Shown: piece after piece, positions 1 through 6,503 of the stretch
Numbering within the stretch: position 1 is the first letter of the stretch
Layout: the number at the start of each line of letters is the position of its first letter
Assembly (NCBI GenBank): GCA_018242215.1
Contig: JAFECG010000028.1
Coordinates: forward strand, 1-64,000
Direction of reading: 5' to 3'
Source of the DNA: Pseudomonadota bacterium
GTDB lineage: Bacteria; Pseudomonadota; Alphaproteobacteria; Rhizobiales; Hyphomicrobiaceae
Length of the DNA stretch: 64,000 nt
Notes under the pieces: model-generated
The model's input: only the letters and a program-made list of their open reading frames with translations
Database searches by the model: none
Told to the model about the DNA's origin: nothing
Program-made: the position numbers and the translations under genes

Positions 1-243
1 CTGAAGACGATGGATTACGCGACCTTCCTCGCGACCGTCTCGGGCGGCAAGAGAGAAAGCAAGGGCGGCACCGAGTTCGTCATGCCGTCGTTCGGCGAAG
101 ACAAGAACATCATGTGCTACATCGATGACATCTACACCTACATCAAGGCGCGTTCGCTCGGCATCATGCCGCCAGGGCGTCCTGCTGACCGCGAGGATAT
201 CTCGCCGGACGCACGCAAGGCGGCTGACGATTGCACTGGTTAG
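1..243 (+). CDS. Methanol-metabolism-type c-type cytochrome, C-terminal part
   Basis: The reading frame is open from the first base to a stop at 241-243, so only the C-terminal 80 residues are present. The visible part (MPSFGEDKNIMCYIDDIYTY, then a polar tail rich in Pro, Arg and Asp) matches the C-terminal helix of small periplasmic c-type cytochromes tied to PQQ alcohol dehydrogenases. The Met of MPSF is the usual place for the distal haem ligand in such proteins. The haem-binding CxxCH lies left of the window, so the assignment rests on the tail alone. Expected role is electron acceptance from a methanol dehydrogenase in the periplasm. Confidence 0.65.
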   Translation: MKTMDYATFLATVSGGKRESKGGTEFVMPSFGEDKNIMCYIDDIYTYIKARSLGIMPPGRPADREDISPDARKAADDCTG

Positions 244-342
244 GTCGCTTGAGAAGCGGAGGCGTGCATGCCATCGAATTGCATTTCCTTCTCCTTCGCG
301 CCGAATCCAAGAGCGAGCATGGCTTTCGTGGGAAGGAAGTTC

Positions 343-897
343 CTATGAGGCGACGAGGTTGAGCTTGATTCCGATGATCGTCAGCGCAATGCCTCCCAGA
401 CCCAAAGCGAGTGACCAAGTAAGAGGTGACCCATAGAACGTTTTTGCAAGCAGGGCGCCCAGTGCAGCGAGCGTGGCGATTGATATCGCCAGGCTGATCC
501 ACGGAAAAGAGGGAAGTGCGACACAGACTAGGAGAGGAAACAGTGCCCCTGCGAAACTGAAGCAAGTCGCGAGCAGAGCTTTCAGCGCTGACTCGCGGAG
601 TATCTGTCGGCCCAGTCGGCTCGCGGCAAGGCGGCCATGTTCGGTCATGTTCAGCTCCCTTTCATGGCGAATAAGTTGAATACGGAGCTCTGCATAATGT
701 GCGACGAAAAAAACGAAAATGGTCGTCAATCCAGCAGCAATGCTGACGCGAATAGCCAATCCCAATGAAACGCCGCCCCCATCAACTTGAACAAGACGTC
801 CGGAAGTCAGGGCAAGGGCGTTGAGTATACCGTCGATAAGGCCTGCCACGACATCGAGCCTGTTCTCGGAGCGCCGGACAAAGCTGAACACGCTCAT
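343..897 (-). CDS. VIT1/CCC1-like membrane protein
   Basis: A protein of 184 residues with about five membrane segments: weak near residues 16-36, then roughly 47-70, 107-131, 133-152 and 158-180. A basic, polar helical stretch (about 70-105) separates the second and third. This layout, and an N-terminal segment containing GLIDGILNALAL, resemble the VIT1/CCC1 family, whose known members move iron or manganese. Its ATG overlaps the stop of the DUF211 gene (ATGA at 894-897), so the two are translationally coupled. It is the last gene of the operon headed by fluoride riboswitch 1, and it is the only membrane protein in that operon. A role in fluoride or metal transport is inference only. Confidence 0.6.
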   Translation of the reverse strand: MSVFSFVRRSENRLDVVAGLIDGILNALALTSGRLVQVDGGGVSLGLAIRVSIAAGLTTIFVFFVAHYAELRIQLIRHERELNMTEHGRLAASRLGRQILRESALKALLATCFSFAGALFPLLVCVALPSFPWISLAISIATLAALGALLAKTFYGSPLTWSLALGLGGIALTIIGIKLNLVAS

Positions 898-1208
898 CGT
901 GCCCGCGGTATACGAGGGATGATGCGCTCTCCGAAGACGATCTGGTCCAGGCTATGAACAACAGCTCCCGTCGCTTCGATGGCTTTGACGATTTCTTCGT
1001 ATTCCATACCGGTCCCCTCTATTGTAAGACCCATTCCGACGGTCTCTAGATCGATTTCCTCAACCGTGATGTTGGCAGCTTCCACACCTGCGCATTTACT
1101 TACGGCCGCGGCGATTTCCAACAGCGATGGGCGGGCCATCGCCTTGTCAACGTCCAAGACCAATTGTCGGATATTCAAACGCGACTTGGGGCTAACCGTC
1201 GGTGTCAT
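894..1208 (-). CDS. DUF211 family protein
   Basis: A 104-residue protein with the DUF211 pattern: an RQLVLDVDKAMARPSLLEIA strand-helix opening, then ANITVEEIDLETVGMGLTIEG and a closing AVVHSLDQIVFGE segment. DUF211 members have a small ferredoxin-like alpha/beta fold and are best known from archaea; no biochemical role is established. I chose ATG 1208 because GGAGCGA stands about 7 bases upstream and the family domain begins just after it; a longer frame to 1337 exists but overlaps the preceding gene. The start overlaps the end of the upstream gene (1192-1491) and the stop overlaps the VIT-like start, so all three form one coupled operon. Confidence 0.75.
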   Translation of the reverse strand: MTPTVSPKSRLNIRQLVLDVDKAMARPSLLEIAAAVSKCAGVEAANITVEEIDLETVGMGLTIEGTGMEYEEIVKAIEATGAVVHSLDQIVFGERIIPRIPRAR

Positions 1209-1491
1209 CAAATCGCTCCGCGATGCTTTGCAGCAGGGCTGCGAGTGAAAATGCTTCGTGTGGCGAGGCGGGGCTTGAAATGGGCAAGCCGTCACGGAAG
1301 AACCGGACGGATTCGGAGAAGATAAGTTCTGGATCATCGCGGGATGCCGCCGCTTCTAGCACACAGGCGGCCAAGCGCTCGCTTTCACGGGGCGGCCGCG
1401 TCGCGAGCTTCAAGGTACGGAATGCACGTTGATAAACTTTGATAAGCTGAGGAAGAGGCGCGTGATTGCCGGAGTTTTGCTTCGTTGGCAT
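1192..1491 (-). CDS. Small hypothetical protein, first main gene of riboswitch-1 operon
   Basis: A protein of about 99 residues with no recognised domain. The central part (LIKVYQRAFRTLKLATRPPR and the following helix) looks helical and amphipathic; there is no signal peptide or membrane segment. GTG 1494 and ATG 1491 are adjacent candidate starts behind GAGGTGA. I prefer ATG 1491 because the stop of a short upstream frame overlaps it (TGATG). Its 3' end overlaps the DUF211 start by 17 bases, which ties it to the same transcript. It sits downstream of fluoride riboswitch 1 with no promoter-like gap. Function unknown. Confidence 0.6.
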   Translation of the reverse strand: MPTKQNSGNHAPLPQLIKVYQRAFRTLKLATRPPRESERLAACVLEAAASRDDPELIFSESVRFFRDGLPISSPASPHEAFSLAALLQSIAERFDDTDG

Positions 1492-1610
1492 CACCGGTCA
1501 CCTCGAAATCGAGGAGTTGCGCGGGAGATTGGTCGAAGCCGCAGAATAACGGCGCGGCACTGTCCGGAAGACTGGGTGAGCTCTAATGGGATTTCGTACG
1601 AATTGATCAA
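1491..1610 (-). CDS. Possible 39-residue leader peptide under riboswitch 1
   Basis: The ribosome-binding AGGAG controlled by riboswitch 1 (1617-1621) lies 6 bases upstream of TTG 1610, which opens a 39-codon frame. The frame ends in TGA at 1491-1493, overlapping ATG 1491 of the next gene. The peptide has no known family. Evidence is purely positional: the switched Shine-Dalgarno site has no other start codon at a useful distance. Coupling through TGATG would pass control on to the main operon. The peptide itself may have no function. Confidence 0.35.
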   Translation of the reverse strand: MINSYEIPLELTQSSGQCRAVILRLRPISRATPRFRGDR

Positions 1611-1615
1611 GACAA

Positions 1616-1682
1616 ACTCCTGCTGTTTCCGCAACAGTAGGAGTCATCAGCCCAGGAAGGGCAGCCAGGGAACTCCATCCCT
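1616..1682 (-). promoter_or_regulatory. Fluoride riboswitch (crcB RNA) 1
   Basis: Aptamer at 1637-1682. P1 is GGG (1679-1681) pairing CCC (1668-1670), closing the loop ATGGAGTT. P3 is GCCC (1659-1662) with GGGC (1650-1653). The pseudoknot pairs loop GGAGT (1672-1676) with ACTCC (1640-1644) in the conserved tail GCTGATGACTCCTAC. The joining bases between P1 and P3 (TGGCT) depart from the common AAAC. Expression platform: ACTCCT-A-CTGTT pairs with AACAG-C-AGGAGT (1616-1644), hiding the Shine-Dalgarno AGGAG. Predicted effect: fluoride opens translation. The three-gene DUF211 operon follows. Confidence 0.88.
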
Positions 1683-1767
1683 ATTCATGTTAGCCAAAGA
1701 TAGCCAATACATTTATGGCCGACAAGCGGTTTCAGCTTCAGCATTGCTGACTGACGATCTGTTTGCG

Positions 1768-2163
1768 CTAATTGGAAGGCGAATCTTTTCCTGCTGGTCG
1801 TATTACGTTTCCGTTTTCCGCAAGCCATTTCGTGACGTCTGCGGCCTTCCCTGCGATCAGCTTCAGCCATTTGCTCATCCGCACGGTCTCACCTGACGGC
1901 TCACGCCAGAATTCGGTGACAAGGTAGAGCTCCCACTTCTTGCTCCTAGCGGACAGCGGCGCTACGCGTAAGATTTCGACGCTGAAACTATACAGGTCAC
2001 CGCTATAGGTGTGTCGGTCTAGAGAGCATCGCACGCCGTTCGTTTCCCAGTGGTGTCTGCCAAGGCCAAGCACGGGATCCTTGGCGATGCGCTCGATTTG
2101 ATTGATGATCGAGATTCGGGAAAGTCTGCGCATCCGTGCCTCAGGCGTACAAGTCGGAGCCAT
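1768..2163 (-). CDS. Hypothetical protein
   Basis: A 131-residue frame from ATG 2163. The middle and end look like a small alpha/beta domain (strand-like runs around GDLYSFSVEILRV and KWELYLVTEFWRE, then a helix KWLKLIAGKAADVTKWLAEN). No signal peptide, membrane segment or known motif. There is no clear Shine-Dalgarno site, and the start is 35 bases from the divergent phosphatase start at 2198. It ends 85 bases before riboswitch 1 on the same strand and is not under that switch. I do not recognise the family. Confidence 0.5.
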   Translation of the reverse strand: MAPTCTPEARMRRLSRISIINQIERIAKDPVLGLGRHHWETNGVRCSLDRHTYSGDLYSFSVEILRVAPLSARSKKWELYLVTEFWREPSGETVRMSKWLKLIAGKAADVTKWLAENGNVIRPAGKDSPSN

Positions 2164-2197
2164 GATTTAAGACGGTGATTTTGGAAGGAAGAAAGCC

Positions 2198-2815
2198 GTG
2201 CTCAAAATTCTTCTCGTTCGCCATGGTCATGCAGAGGGAATCGCGCCGGCACGATTCCGCGGCCGCGAGGACGTACCTCTGACCGAACGCGGGAGAGCCG
2301 AGGCCACCGCCGTTGCTCAATGTATCGCATCGCGCTGGCGGCCAAACCGAGTTTATACGAGCCCTCTGCAACGCTGCGTGGCGACCGCCGAAAGTATAGC
2401 AAAGGCATGCAGCACCGGCGTTACAGGTAGACCGGAACTTGTCGATATCGACTACGGCATATGGCAATTTCGTAGTCACCAGGAAGTCAACGCCGAAAAC
2501 CCCGCACTTTTCGCCAAGTGGTTTGAGATACCTCATCTCGTGCGATTTCCGGGAGGTGAATCTCTGCAGGACGTTGCCGCCAGGGCCGCTGATGCATTGC
2601 GCTTTCTGCTCGTAGAGCATGAGGATGAAACGGTTGTTCTTGTCAGCCACGACAGTTTCAACCGCGTTCTTCTGATCCAATTGTTGGGTCTGCCGTTGTC
2701 GTCGTACTGGTCCTTGATCCAAGACACTTGTTGCGTAAATGAGTTTGATCTTATTGGTGATTTTCCTCGCGTCCTGCGAATGAATGAAACAGGCCATCTG
2801 TCGCATCGAGCATGA
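2198..2815 (+). CDS. Histidine phosphatase family protein
   Basis: A 205-residue phosphoglycerate-mutase-like phosphatase. The catalytic LLVRHGHAEG (RHG, phospho-acceptor His about residue 10) is at the N-terminus, YTSPLQRCVATA supplies the second conserved Arg, and VLVSHDSFNRVLL supplies the second active-site His. These enzymes act on small phosphorylated metabolites; the substrate cannot be told from sequence. The start is GTG 2198, preceded by GGAAGGAAG about 7 bases away. It is the only plus-strand gene inside the fluoride-riboswitch cluster and has no riboswitch of its own that I can see. Confidence 0.85.
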   Translation: MLKILLVRHGHAEGIAPARFRGREDVPLTERGRAEATAVAQCIASRWRPNRVYTSPLQRCVATAESIAKACSTGVTGRPELVDIDYGIWQFRSHQEVNAENPALFAKWFEIPHLVRFPGGESLQDVAARAADALRFLLVEHEDETVVLVSHDSFNRVLLIQLLGLPLSSYWSLIQDTCCVNEFDLIGDFPRVLRMNETGHLSHRA

Positions 2816-2878
2816 ACGGCGGCGGCAAGTTCTGCAACGCGGCGCCGCCACCAAAGATACTAATGCCGTCCTTCATGC

Positions 2879-3604
2879 TTAGGTCGTCCGCCCAGATACA
2901 ATTGCCGCAAATTCTTTGACGATGTCCTGATAAAGCGCACGCTTGAAAGGAACAGCGAGCATCGGTAAATCGTGGATCGACACCCATCGCCACACCTTAA
3001 ATTCCGCGTCGCCGCAGGTCAGATCAAAATCTTCGTTTCGACCTTTGAATGCCATCACAAACCACTTTTGCCGCTGTCCTTTCCAACGCCCGCTCCAAGC
3101 CTCCACTGCATTCGCCTCAGGTACGTCATAGGAGAACCAACCGTTGCTTTCTGCGATCACCTCCACGTTGTTCGTTCCGAGTTCCTCCATGAGTTCACGT
3201 AGCGCTGCTTCATGCGCGCTTTCTCCCTTCTGGATACCGCCCTGTGGTAATTGCCAAGGATTTTGTGAGGAAGCGTTGCGATGGCCGACAAAGACTTGTC
3301 CCTCGTCATTAAGCAGGACGATGCCGACGCCGGGCCGATACTGATCCTGCCCGTCCGCGAGCTGCCCGGAACGCTCGAGGAGTTTCGCTGATACTGCGCT
3401 CAGCATCGCAAGAAGCTCGTGCTCATTGACGCCGTCGGCCATCATGAGCAATTTCACCTCCGGCTCGGCAAGAAGTCGCGCCAGATTGGCACGGATTGCA
3501 TCGGTACGATGTTCAAGACCGTCAGTGAGTGCGGAGGTATCCTTCGCTGACTCTGTGATCTTTTTGCCGATCCGACTACGCGCACGGGAAATAGGGGGTG
3601 TCAT
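2879..3604 (-). CDS. RppH-like Nudix hydrolase under riboswitch 2
   Basis: A 241-residue protein. The Nudix domain starts near residue 90 with QYRPGVGIVLLNDEGQVFVG, and the complete Nudix box (GGIQKGE, then REL, EE, G) follows. QKWFVMAF, WRWVSIHDLP and the C-terminal PFKRALYQDIVKEFA match the RNA pyrophosphohydrolase RppH, which removes pyrophosphate from nucleoside polyphosphates or 5' RNA ends in a Mg-dependent reaction. Unlike typical RppH (about 160 residues) it has an extra N-terminal 85 residues, helical and charged. ATG 3604 is preferred over upstream starts because AGGAGT stands 6 bases before it and the longer frame would translate the riboswitch. Confidence 0.85.
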   Translation of the reverse strand: MTPPISRARSRIGKKITESAKDTSALTDGLEHRTDAIRANLARLLAEPEVKLLMMADGVNEHELLAMLSAVSAKLLERSGQLADGQDQYRPGVGIVLLNDEGQVFVGHRNASSQNPWQLPQGGIQKGESAHEAALRELMEELGTNNVEVIAESNGWFSYDVPEANAVEAWSGRWKGQRQKWFVMAFKGRNEDFDLTCGDAEFKVWRWVSIHDLPMLAVPFKRALYQDIVKEFAAIVSGRTT

Positions 3605-3610
3605 GACGAT

Positions 3611-3697
3611 ACTCCTCTCCTCGAACCTCTCGTGAGGTTTCGCGAAATTGGTAGGAGTCATCAGCCATCTGGCGGTTTGCGGGGGCACTCCATCCCC
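3611..3697 (-). promoter_or_regulatory. Fluoride riboswitch (crcB RNA) 2
   Basis: Aptamer at 3651-3697: P1 GGGG/CCCC closes the loop ATGGAGTG; the joining segment is CGCAAAC, close to consensus; P3 is GCC/GGC; the pseudoknot is GGAGT with ACTCC in the tail GGCTGATGACTCCTAC. Downstream, AACCTC pairs with GAGGTT as a nested hairpin, which brings the aptamer ACTCCT strand onto AGGAGT (3611-3616), the ribosome site of ATG 3604. As in riboswitch 1, the sequestered site repeats the aptamer loop, so this should be a translational ON switch for the Nudix gene. Confidence 0.92.
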
Positions 3698-3770
3698 GAA
3701 AGAACCATAGCAGCAGCACGCCGGGAATCAAAGACCGATTTGGCGTTTCGCGCATGAAGAAAGCGGGGGG

Positions 3771-5462
3771 CTACCGCCGCTTGCGATCGAAATTGATGTT
3801 TCGATGACCCGCAAGCAGCAACAGCGCCCTGCTCGCGGACGACTCTTCGTCCTTGTTCTCTAACGTACGGCGAATGCCGTCGCGTTTCAGGACGTATCGC
3901 TGCATGTCTTCCGAAAGACGCTCTACAATTATGGCGTGGCGTCTCAGGAGCCTTGTGATCAGTCGCCTATTTTTCAGCGCATCACAAAGGTCTTGGAGAT
4001 GCGGCAGACAAATCGCCGAAAGAGCATCAAGGGTCCGCTCTTCTTCCGTCTCAAGCCGCTTCTGTACTGCGGCCAGTGCATTGCATTCGGCTCGCAAAGT
4101 CACCTCACACAAAATGCAGTCTTCTTGACCATGCGACGCCCCGCGTAGATTCACGGGCAATGTATCGATGCCGTCCTCTGCATCTGCAAGATGGCGCAGC
4201 CGCGCCGTGAAACGATCGAGGAGCCTGGAATAACTGACGCTAACACCCCGAGGCGATGCAAGAGAGGCATATTGCCAGGTGTGGAAACAACAGAAGCCAT
4301 CCCGCTCCGCGAAGCGAGTTTGTTCATCGCGACTAACACTAAGGTCATATTGATAGCGTCGTAGAAAATCCCACTCTGCATCCACGACACGCGCGCAGAT
4401 CTCGCACGGCCGGAAACCTTCGGATGTGCTGCTGAACTGCTTTTTCGGCGAACCCTTCGCTGCACGCGAATGCGTCTTGCTGATCTTCTCGGCCAGAACC
4501 TGAATTTGGCTGGCCAAGCGCGACACCTTAGGTTCTTGCGGCAATTCCGAGATGAGCGCGGCGACCCTGTCACACGTGCGCAGTAGGAATTCGGTTCGCT
4601 TGTCAGCCAGGAGAAAACCGATCAGTTCCTCTTCAAGCGCTGCGACACCGCTAACGCGTAGTCCGTCGAGGTCTCCCTTTCTCTTCGCGGCTATCGCTTC
4701 GCTCGCTGAGATCGAGAACACCGGCGGTGCTCGATCACCAAATTGCGAGATGAGATGTCGACCGACGTAATCAAGGGCGGCACCGCGCTCCTTCAGATCC
4801 ACGGTGTCATGTTTGTTAAGCACGACGAAGATCCGCCGCCCCGACGCCACTGCGGCTTGCATCACGCGCATTTCCTCATTTGACAACGGACTATCGTAGC
4901 TGGTGACGATCAAGAAGGCATCTCCCTCGGGAAGATACATCTCCGTCGTCTCGGTATTTTCAGCGATCGCTGATCCAAGACCGGGAGTATCGATGAAATG
5001 AAATCCGCGACGCAGGATATCGGCCCTCAGATCTACTTCGGCTGTTTTTATGCGCTGGATATTTCCGGGGTTGCCGTCTTGGGTGATGTATTGCGTCAGC
5101 GCATCGAGAGGCACCTCGCGCGGAAGAATCCGATCTTGGTATCTCAGCACGACTTTTTCATCTGGGCCGTAAGTCACCGAGGTGATCACCGACGTGAGCG
5201 GTATAATGCCCGTAGGTAATCGTTCAGCGCCAAGTATCGCATTCATGAGTGAAGTCTTGCCCCGACTGAAGCGCCCGACGCAGACGAGGTTGAAGCGATC
5301 CTCGGCAAGACGCGCAAAGACTTGCTCGGCGCGTACCTGCCAATCATCTTTTTTAGATTCGGTGGCTACGGCCGATCGCAGGATTGCGGCGATCGCGAAT
5401 TTATCCTGCTCGTAATCCCTTAGAACCCCTTCGAGCGTTTCCTCGTCTTTGGCTATCGCCAT
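3771..5462 (-). CDS. Dynamin-family GTPase with C-terminal Cys/His module
   Basis: A 563-residue protein counted from ATG 5462. The GTPase core shows G1 GRFSRGKTSL (about residue 63), switch-region IPLTSVITSV, G3 DTPG (about 158) and G4 NKHD (about 216), as in bacterial dynamin-like proteins that bind or remodel membranes. From about residue 350 there are two repeats of a CxxC plus CxxH pattern (CEIC with CCFH, CILC with CLPH) resembling DUF6062, probably zinc-binding. GTG 5522 (MFCMLRR) is an alternative start with GAGAAGG nearby. ATG 5462 overlaps the stop of the leader frame at 5453-5647. Fluoride riboswitch 3 lies upstream of that frame. Confidence 0.8.
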   Translation of the reverse strand: MAIAKDEETLEGVLRDYEQDKFAIAAILRSAVATESKKDDWQVRAEQVFARLAEDRFNLVCVGRFSRGKTSLMNAILGAERLPTGIIPLTSVITSVTYGPDEKVVLRYQDRILPREVPLDALTQYITQDGNPGNIQRIKTAEVDLRADILRRGFHFIDTPGLGSAIAENTETTEMYLPEGDAFLIVTSYDSPLSNEEMRVMQAAVASGRRIFVVLNKHDTVDLKERGAALDYVGRHLISQFGDRAPPVFSISASEAIAAKRKGDLDGLRVSGVAALEEELIGFLLADKRTEFLLRTCDRVAALISELPQEPKVSRLASQIQVLAEKISKTHSRAAKGSPKKQFSSTSEGFRPCEICARVVDAEWDFLRRYQYDLSVSRDEQTRFAERDGFCCFHTWQYASLASPRGVSVSYSRLLDRFTARLRHLADAEDGIDTLPVNLRGASHGQEDCILCEVTLRAECNALAAVQKRLETEEERTLDALSAICLPHLQDLCDALKNRRLITRLLRRHAIIVERLSEDMQRYVLKRDGIRRTLENKDEESSASRALLLLAGHRNINFDRKRR

Positions 5463-5647
5463 GGGAAGTCTCGAGCGACTCGTCGTCTCCCGTTGGAAGA
5501 CACGCCGCAGCATACAAAACACGGACCTTCTCGCATTCTCGTTGAATTATGCGATCCTGCGGCCTGGCGCATTATAGCTGCGAAACTTGCCCTTGATCGA
5601 TGTCGCGACTTACGCGGGCGCATCTGTCGTAGTTGAGTAAAATCCAT
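5453..5647 (-). CDS. Possible 64-residue leader ORF under riboswitch 3
   Basis: ATG 5647 stands 6 bases after GGGGAGT, the ribosome site sequestered by riboswitch 3. The 64-codon frame is Arg- and Ser-rich and resembles no family. Its stop (TAG 5453-5455) lies just inside the GTPase gene, overlapping ATG 5462 by ten bases, so it could couple translation. Against a protein role: the basic, repetitive composition and the overlap with the alternative GTPase start GTG 5522. A TATAAT on the minus strand at 5571-5576 could mean a second transcript start, but I see no good -35 for it. Confidence 0.4.
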   Translation of the reverse strand: MDFTQLRQMRPRKSRHRSRASFAAIMRQAAGSHNSTRMREGPCFVCCGVSSNGRRRVARDFPWR

Positions 5648-5651
5648 AAGG

Positions 5652-5738
5652 CGACTCCCCAGCGAAACGTTGCTCGTAAGGAGTCATCAGCCTCATGCTG
5701 CCTGAAGCACCAAGGCGGTTGTGGCGAACTCCATCGCC
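5652..5738 (-). promoter_or_regulatory. Fluoride riboswitch (crcB RNA) 3
   Basis: Aptamer at 5677-5738: P1 GGCG/CGCC closes the loop ATGGAGTT; the joining segment is ACAAC; P3 is GCCT/AGGC with an inner TGC/GCA pairing and a longer loop than in the other two copies; the pseudoknot is GGAGT with ACTCC in the tail GAGGCTGATGACTCC. The tail ends TTAC rather than TAC. The GGAGTC at 5652-5657 can pair with the aptamer GACTCC (5681-5686), hiding the ribosome site for ATG 5647. The design is the same as in riboswitches 1 and 2. Confidence 0.9.
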
Positions 5739-5881
5739 AGTCAAAGTTGATATGCTTTCGATTAAGCAAGGTCAAGCGCAGTGCAAGCACATCGGCTGAC
5801 TGATCTCCTGAATAGCAGCGAGTAGGCGCTTCCCGGATCGCAGCGCATTTCTGTATTCTCGGACAAACAAATTGAAAGCGG

Positions 5882-6376
5882 ATGCTTTGTTTGTGCACCT
5901 TCGAGAGCTTGGCGCGGTGTTTTCGCGATTACGGACGCGAAACGCTCATTACCGCTCTTCAGTGCATCACGGAAACGGCTGATGGAAATCCCGGCTTCGT
6001 CCGGGCGACGATAGTGGACAGTCTGTGCGAGGCACTCCATGGGACCCGTTGGCGGGACGCGGGCGAGGCTCTCCTGCGCGCAATGGATCACTTCTCATTT
6101 GCCGATGCCTGGGGAGAAGTCACAAACGGGCGAGATCACGTCTTTCCGGGGACCGTCAAACGGTTGATGACGGAGAAAGTGACAGCACATCTTGAAAAAT
6201 GCCTTCCACCGAACCGACAAGCGGCTGTTACCATACAATTGGGCGTCGTATTCACGGGCCTCATCGCCGAAGCAAGCGCCTGCGCATTTCAACATAAAGC
6301 TGGTGGATGGAGTCAGTACAAACTCGAACTTACAATTACTTCACACCCCACGGCCCAAACCAATTGGCCGCCTTAG
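5882..6376 (+). pseudogene. Probable C-terminal remnant of a larger hypothetical gene
   Basis: The 164-residue frame reads like a soluble helical domain in its middle part (RETLITALQCITETADGNPG, then LLRAMDHFSFADAWGEVTNG), while the last 50 residues look unrelated to it. An in-frame stop sits at 5873-5875, three codons before the first ATG, and there is no Shine-Dalgarno site. I read it as the 3' part of a gene whose 5' part has been lost, with a shifted or replaced end. I recall similar segments only in uncharacterised alphaproteobacterial proteins. It marks the left side of the accessory region. Confidence 0.35.
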
Positions 6377-6503
6377 AACCGCCACCACACATGGATCACT
6401 CATTTGGGCCGACAGGCTTTCCAAAATCGTCACACCGATGCATTTGCAAATTGCTGCGATCTGAGCAGACTGGGCATTCAGAGCCGATAGTCCAGCGGGT
6501 TCT

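Noticed and set aside
2141-2854. Minus-strand 237-codon frame opposite the histidine phosphatase
   Set aside because: Low protein likeness, and it covers the RHG phosphatase gene.
5571-5576. TATAAT on the minus strand ahead of the GTPase gene
   Set aside because: No acceptable -35 at 16-18 bases, and it lies inside a leader transcribed from the riboswitch promoter.
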